64,000 nt of DNA from Euwallacea fornicatus. Taxonomy: Eukaryota; Arthropoda; Insecta; Coleoptera; Curculionidae. The position numbers were made by a program, and so were the translations under genes. The notes beneath the pieces are model-generated. The model was not told the origin of the DNA and made no database searches. It worked only from the letters and a program-made list of their open reading frames with translations. The stretch is taken from NCBI RefSeq assembly GCF_040115645.1, contig NC_089543.1, positions 1,922,001 through 1,986,000 of the forward strand, given 5' to 3'. Of this stretch, positions 58,331-64,000 are shown in pieces (position 1 is the stretch's first letter; each line of letters opens with the position of its first letter).

Positions 58331-61300
58331 CTGAAATAAAAGTGTAGTTTTGCAAAATTTTAAGTACGAATATATAAAACTGTTAGTAATGCAAAAAATT
58401 AATCGTTAGTGCCCCATTATTAATCTGGCACATAATTGTCATTTAATTTTTAATGATCATGTTTTGATAAGTGACTATTGAATACGTACCAGCCTTAAGA
58501 GGTCGTGGAACACCACCAACAAAAACGGTTTTCCTAGGGTCAAGGGGCATGGACGCATCCAAAACGAAATCTGCGTCTGATAACCTCCATGGTCGAATTT
58601 GTACTGGTTTATCTTTGATTGTTGGAGAAGAAACGCAGAGGTACAACTTATCTTCATCCGTTATACATGCGTCGATTAGACTTTGAACTGAATTCTCATC
58701 CTGTACAATAAAACGTAAGTGAACTAGTTAGTCTTACCGGATTGCATGGAAAATTAATTAAAGTCGGTTACGGCCCTGGATACGCGATTTAATGATTTTA
58801 CGTGCCTTCGGCCTAAAATGGACGCCAGGCCGTCGAGCTTATGAAAAATTGCTTTTTCATCCCTGAATAGAATTCACATTTCTCTATGCCCCAATTTGGA
58901 CGAAGCTCAATCTCATTCTTTACATAATCAGAATCAAAATTAATGTTTTAAGGGTGTGGCCTTTGGCCTTCATCATAAAAAAATCTTTTCTCCAGAATAT
59001 TAAAATTAATGCTTTTAAGATGAAATGTACCTAGGCCTAAATGGAAACTTTTTGCCTCAACATTAAAAGTAACTCACTTGAAATAACAAAAAGGCATATC
59101 CCTTGGGTGGAAAATACGATTTGCTTTCTGCCTTGTGAGGCCAGTCTACTACTAGCGGTCCGAATCTCCTAAAACTCACAGTAATCTCATCTTCGTCAAT
59201 ATCTGGAGGGAGACCACCTAAAAACCCGAGAATTTTACTACTGATTCAGTTGTTTTCGGAACATTTAAAGATAAAGTGGAAAAATAACGATAATGACGTT
59301 TCTTACCAACGAAAACTTTTCTTGAAAATCGCTCACCGCCCTCCGACCCTTGAGAATGGGGGGATGACCTGGAGGGCGAACTCAACGGCTGAGTTCCTAA
59401 AGTGCCATCAACCAAATGACTTGGTTCTTCCAAAAGTACCGGTCCAGCCTGATCGTCTAAACCTGGGAAGTATGGCGATTTTCCTGAAATAAAGTTTTAT
59501 TTATGTTTCACAGAAAATTTATCTATCTTGTCGTCGCTTTATTTAATTGCGCCAGCTGAAATTGATGACTGAAATCCAGAAAAATATATCTAGCGCAAAT
59601 GGAAAACCTTCCAGGTCGCATTTCCATAAATTTCATATTAGATGTTCGTTTTTGCCGGTAACACGTTTCTGCATTGCCAAACCGGATATATTCGTAACAG
59701 CATGAAACTAGCTACATTCGTGCGCAGTAATATGCAGTTACGTTGATTTAGGGATTTTCTCGTTTCCCTTGATTGCTAATTTAAGGTCGCGATATTTCTA
59801 CCAAATCACGAAATTTAAACGCTGTAATTATGACCTAACATGATGTTTCAACACTATCAGCATTTTTGTCCAGTCATGTCCTCACGAGCAGTAATTATTT
59901 AATGAGATGAGACTTTTTCCTAAAACAGCTCCACCCTTATTAGATGAATCCAGTCTATGGCTATATTCACCAGAAGATTGATTATTCGAGCATTAGAGTT
60001 AAGCCGAGATTTTATTCTATGCGGCTGTCAAAAGCAAATCCCGTACGGTTGTTTGGAATTATAATTTGTCGGATACGAGAGGACTGGATAGGAATGCCCC
60101 CTAAAATTCCAGGGAAAAGAGAAGCCCAACACTAACTTAATCCTATTTATGGAATTATATCACCTAATTGGTGTCGATTTATCTTTAACTCCTGGATCTG
60201 AGCGGAGGGGCAAAGTGACCTTAATGTTTTATTTGCGTGGGTATTCTGAAAATAGAAGCTTAGCGTTAGTGAGACTTAGTTCTAAATCCCAACACTTTTC
60301 TGATTAAATAGACTGAAGGAAAATAACTATAGTTGCTGATACAAACAACAAAACAAGCAATACCATGAAGCTTAAAAAATTGTTTGGAAACTAATAAATA
60401 TTTTAAACTGCCTGAATCCCCTGTCTCAAGCTTGTTATGTTCAACCAACATCATGGCGGTAGATTAGTTTTTAAGATTATTGTTTGCATACTAAGACTCA
60501 ATACACATAAGGGGTGTGTAATATGGAAAATGTCCAGATAGGTGGATAAAGACTGCAAAAGACTTAACTGAAAGCAAATTTCGTATCAATGGTAGGTTTG
60601 TCGCTCAACCCAGTTGCAATAATCCGTTTTACAATAATTCTCAAGTAAAAAAAAAATTTCATTACAGTTATTCTTGTTTAACGAATCAACCTCATTACTT
60701 GACTCACTACAAAATTATTATTTTGGCCTAGTCAGCTTATTCAAGTTACTCTTGATTGTGAAAAATAATTTCTTTGTAGTTAGTACGATTTACTAAAAAA
60801 AGTCGGATTAGTTTAGCTTAACCAGATTACTATATATTTCTTGAGAAAATCTCTAATAAAAAAAAATTCCTAATCGAAGACCAATGTCGTTAATTCACAT
60901 CCTGTCTTAACTACTATAAAATATATATATATTTTTTTATATTATCGAATTCACCTAAAAACGTGACTCTCTTTCTCTTATTAATATGCAAATTAATTAA
61001 AATCAGTTCATGATCTTAGCAGGTCAAGACTTCCAGCTAGAGCCAACTAGCTCTGATTGCACCGGGCAAAAGGGTCCGCCCATTTACTCAACCTAAAAAT
61101 ATCCCAATCTAAGCCTAACCCGAAAGCTAGACGCGTCTCGCAATGTACGTATATATAGAACCGACCCCATTGCAAGAGACAAGTATCGGAATGCCCCATT
61201 TTAGCCACCGAGTAGGGTATATAAATCCGGACAAACAATAAAAACCTAATTTATGAATATAAAGTTCAGGAAAGTCGATCGGAACGGGGTTGGCGCAGGC

Positions 61301-62160
61301 GCCATAGCTGCTTCCGCAAAGATCTACCCTAATTTCGGCACGAGGGCACGTGGCCAAAGGCCAAAGACCCTCACCCGGACCACGTGGTTGGCTGTTTCTT
61401 GGCCGCAATGTTGCCGCAATGGCGAAGGGATCAGTTCCTTTTAATGATAAATTAATAGATGGCGTCATAAAGAATTAGCATCATATTGGAATCTACGTGG
61501 GGCTGTCGCCTGGAAATGGCCGATCCAGGGGAGCAGAAGAAAGAGCTACGAAATACATAAATCACTAACCAGATACCATTAATTAGATAAATTAAAATTG
61601 ACAGAATGACAATGTATTATTGGCTGTCGTCAAGCATGGGGGAGTTCGATGATGCATGGTTGCAGTATCCATGGGTGACGGATTTCCTGCTAATAGCCCT
61701 TACAAGAGCATAAACAGAGCTTTATTTAATTTTAAAACTACCAATTAATCATATTATCGTGTAATTATTTACGAGCTGCGGTGGTAAACCCATTATTATT
61801 CTATGTAAATGTATAATCAAAATAATTTGTCGGTTTTACTAAGCAGCTTATTTTAAAAATTTATTCTTGTAGACTAACCATATCAAATACTGTTACACAT
61901 AGATTTTACTTTTAAATGCGGCGACAATAGACTTATAAATATACAATTTGGGCCGAAAATTTAAATTTGAAACATGAAAAAGTAGTTTTTACATTCACAC
62001 CGTATAATCTTTAACCATTTTTAAATTTCAAATACTGTCAATTTCATTGGTGATTTGACCACGCTTTCTTTATGCACATTATCTATCTATTTAAATTTAC
62101 TCAACCACCAATACTCACCATGTATCTGCAATGCCTGGAACGCATTTGTGTTTATGTATC
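57037..62160 (-). CDS. orb2: Orb2 (CPEB2-4 type RNA-binding protein), 3' part
   Basis: Cytoplasmic polyadenylation element-binding protein that controls translation of stored mRNAs, important in germ line and long-term memory in flies. Exons seen (5' to 3'): 62119-62160, 59307-59483, 59078-59217, 58490-58700, 58038-58330, 57037-57153. All have GT-AG borders and join in one frame (325 residues plus a split first codon; stop TAA at 57037-57039). RRM1 holds KVFVGGLPPDIDEDEI and KGYAFLLF; RRM2 holds KTVFVGGVPRPLK and GAGRVAFSNQQSY; the ZZ domain follows, with CDECQGQRCGG, FFCANVTC and YYCEHCWATIHS. The sequence ends VPFRWC. WPHKAESKSYFPPKGYAF places it in the CPEB2-4/Orb2 branch, not CPEB1/Orb. 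The start and the prion-like N-terminal part lie beyond 64 kb. Confidence 0.93.
57154..58037 (-). other. orb2 intron, AT-rich
   Basis: An 884-base intron between the RRM2 exon and the last exon. No embedded feature was recognised. Confidence 0.6.
58490..59483 (-). CDS. orb2: orb2 linker and RRM1 exons
   Basis: Exon 59307-59483 is a Ser/Pro-rich linker (SPYFPGLDDQAG; LSSPSRSSPHSQG) running into RRM1 at RKVFVG. Exons 59078-59217 and 58490-58700 complete RRM1 (ITVSFRRFGPLVVDWP; VQSLIDAC) and the linker SSPTIKDKPVQIRPW, and begin RRM2. Confidence 0.92.
58701..59077 (-). other. orb2 intron
   Basis: A 377-base intron inside RRM1. It holds several GGCC-rich words (for example GTGGCCTTTGGCCTT) that are unusual for the window, but nothing identifiable. 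Confidence 0.55.
59484..62118 (-). other. orb2 intron with a GC-rich patch
   Basis: A 2.6-kb intron. A GC-rich island at about 61260-61435 contains two E-box CACGTG motifs and is flanked on its left by TATA-rich stretches (TATATATAG near 61150, GGTATATAAAT near 61215). Open frames on both strands there are probably caused by the base composition. Confidence 0.5.
62119..62160 (-). CDS. orb2: orb2 42-base microexon
   Basis: Acceptor TTTGTTTCAG and donor GTGAGTATTG border 42 bases reading YINTNAFQALQIHG across the split codon. The phase matches the next exon exactly. A multiple-of-three exon just before the linker exon could be skipped without a frame change. Confidence 0.7.
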
Positions 62161-64000
62161 CTGAAACAAAACAAGACAAATTTAGTGATTGTGACTAAAA
62201 CAATTCAAGGCGGACATGCCAAAACTTCCTGCCAGTTATAATAATTAAATACACCAAAGGGAGATGATGGTAGCAGGATATTACTAATAAAAAATACTAT
62301 TTCAATTTTAATAATCTAGTCCTCCTAATTGAGGATTTTATGCATGAATTATGGGCCTTCAGTGACAAGAAGCAGGGTTCGAAGCTTGGCAACTGAATTT
62401 TCTATTAAAAAGGCTTTTTTTGTGTGATAGGTACAGATTTGTAACAAAAGTTACAAAATTCGTATAATAATAATAAGTTATAAATGTTGTGAAACGTAGA
62501 AGGAGTTTGATAAGATTATTACCCACTAGAAAAAGGGAAATCGCTAAATTGTCAGTCAAATGAAACGTACCGGTAAGTTCTTTAGTGATTATTGAATATG
62601 CATATGTATATATACCATCGGCCTACCATGTCCAATTTAAATGACTGGCACAATTTGCGAAAGTTAATTTTTATCTAGAATCGGCGGGGCTATAGCTTTT
62701 TAAGCAATTTTTTAAATATCATGTAGGATGAGAACGAGCGCTGTAAAATAGTGAAAATTTAACTATTCGCATCATTAACAGAATTAATTTTATTAAATGC
62801 ACTTTTATCATATCTTGTATCATGGAATAGTACCTCCAGACTTTACAAAAATTATATGTTTTTTTTTCAAAAAATGGCATAATCTAACAGAAAATTTGAC
62901 CATATGGGGGACTTTACTTCATGAAGAATGGGAAAATAAATTAAATGTTTCAAGGTACTACCCGCGGAAATAGTTTATTATTACAGTGAAATTGAACGAG
63001 TTATTTGGGCAAGAAAATGTCTACAGTTAAGTTTGTGTTCATAGAATTTTTGCATATTCAAGGCCAAACTTAAATAATACTGTACCAATCAACAAGGTAC
63101 TCATTCTAATCATGATATCCCTAAGTAACAACTGAGTTAGGAGTGTCAATTTTGCATTGTCCCTGGAAATGTAGTGGCAAATTGGTAAAAACAGCTAATT
63201 GATTAGGTCTTCTACAGAATTATACCATTTTTGAAAAAAATCCTATAACTTCTTTTCTAGATACTTAATTAAATATCTACGAAAAACGTCTGGGGACACT
63301 ATCCAGAGTATATTATAAAAATGAATTTTTAAAAATGTGTCTGTGACAGACACAAATAATTAAATTTAACATTTTTATGGCTCACCTTATGTAAGATTCA
63401 AAAAAAGCTGTTTAAGAAACTGTCCTCTCTCTGATTCGGCAAGAAACCAGTCGTTTAAATTACGAGGCACAGATTAAAAAACAAAAAACGAAAATTCCCG
63501 TGCGTTTAATATGATGCACAGTGCATAATATAATTTTTAATGAAAAAATATTGGACTGTGTGTAAGTTGCGACAAAATTGAATATGACAAAGTAGAAATT
63601 GATTAAAACGTTGATCAAATTTGCGGTCAAAAAGTCTAGGATGAGTTTTCAATCTTAAGAACCTGTTTTAAAAATATGGCCCGTAACAAGGATGTTAATT
63701 TGTCAAACGTCTAGTTATACAAAAGGGGCAATTCATAGTCACGTATTCAAGTTACGGCGAAGTTATACGTGTAATTGAAATCTTTTACACAGCAATATTC
63801 TTCGAAAGAGTGCTAAAGTGGCGCTGAAATATAATAGAACACTTAAAAGGTGAAATTTAGCAGAATCAATCTTCTTGTTGGCTGGTGAAAGAGGATGCCA
63901 AAAAGAGACGTGGTAAAGGAGTAGGGAATTCATGTGCTGGATCAATACTCGACTTTTCAAGAGGCTCTTGTTTCCAATTTTGGTACACCACCGTGGAAGT
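62161..64000 (-). other. Probable orb2 intron to the window edge
   Basis: No further orb2 exon was recognised. A 65-codon minus-strand frame at 63763-63960 has no family motif. The N-terminal exons are expected beyond the window. Confidence 0.45.

Noticed and set aside
61127..61468. 113-codon minus-strand and 63-codon plus-strand frames
   Set aside because: They overlap on the GC-rich patch, where stop codons are rare on both strands; there is no family motif.
1..64000. CRISPR arrays, operons, tRNA or rRNA genes
   Set aside because: No regularly spaced repeats, no rRNA-like blocks and no tRNA cloverleaf were recognised; the genome is eukaryotic with spliced genes.

Overview
This is an AT-rich, intron-bearing animal nuclear genome window, almost certainly from an insect. 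The evidence is four conserved metazoan genes with short GT-AG introns (about 45-60 bases at minimum), an insect-type classic cadherin with an NC/EGF/LamG region, and many insect-type DNA transposons, several carrying the DUF4817 helix-turn-helix transposase. A beetle is plausible, but the sequence does not prove the order. Layout: (1) 1-12 kb is gene-poor and full of decayed mobile DNA: foldback elements that begin CAGGGTG at TA targets, a degenerate mariner-like transposon with arms over 300 bases long, and a jockey-like reverse transcriptase fragment. (2) 16.6-21.1 kb, plus strand: the 3' exons of tacc, encoding the TACC coiled coil. (3) 25.6-26.8 kb: a young transposon derivative with near-identical 417-base inverted repeats that keeps only the DNA-binding domain of its transposase. 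(4) 27.6-43.3 kb, minus strand: a complete ten-exon classic cadherin (shotgun / DE-cadherin type, 1488 residues) whose 10-kb first intron holds an apparently intact Tigger/pogo transposon. (5) 47.0-51.4 kb, plus strand: Csk, the C-terminal Src kinase, with SH2 and tyrosine kinase domains and two unusual sequence features in the N-lobe. (6) 57.0-62.2 kb, minus strand: the 3' half of orb2 (CPEB2-4 type translational regulator), with RRM1, RRM2 and the ZZ zinc domain, continuing beyond the right edge. The four host genes do not form an operon. Cadherin and Csk both act at epithelial junctions and in Src signalling, but their proximity here is not evidence of co-regulation. All exon joins given here were checked for splice sites and reading frame: the cadherin sums to 4467 coding bases, Csk from its second visible exon to 1305, visible tacc to 711 and visible orb2 to 978 plus a split codon, each divisible by three. 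The candidate novelties are the HTH-only foldback transposon, a full-length Tigger transposase ending in a PCNA-binding box, a two-copy foldback family, and a Csk N-lobe with a cysteine in the glycine loop and a shortened beta3-alphaC loop.
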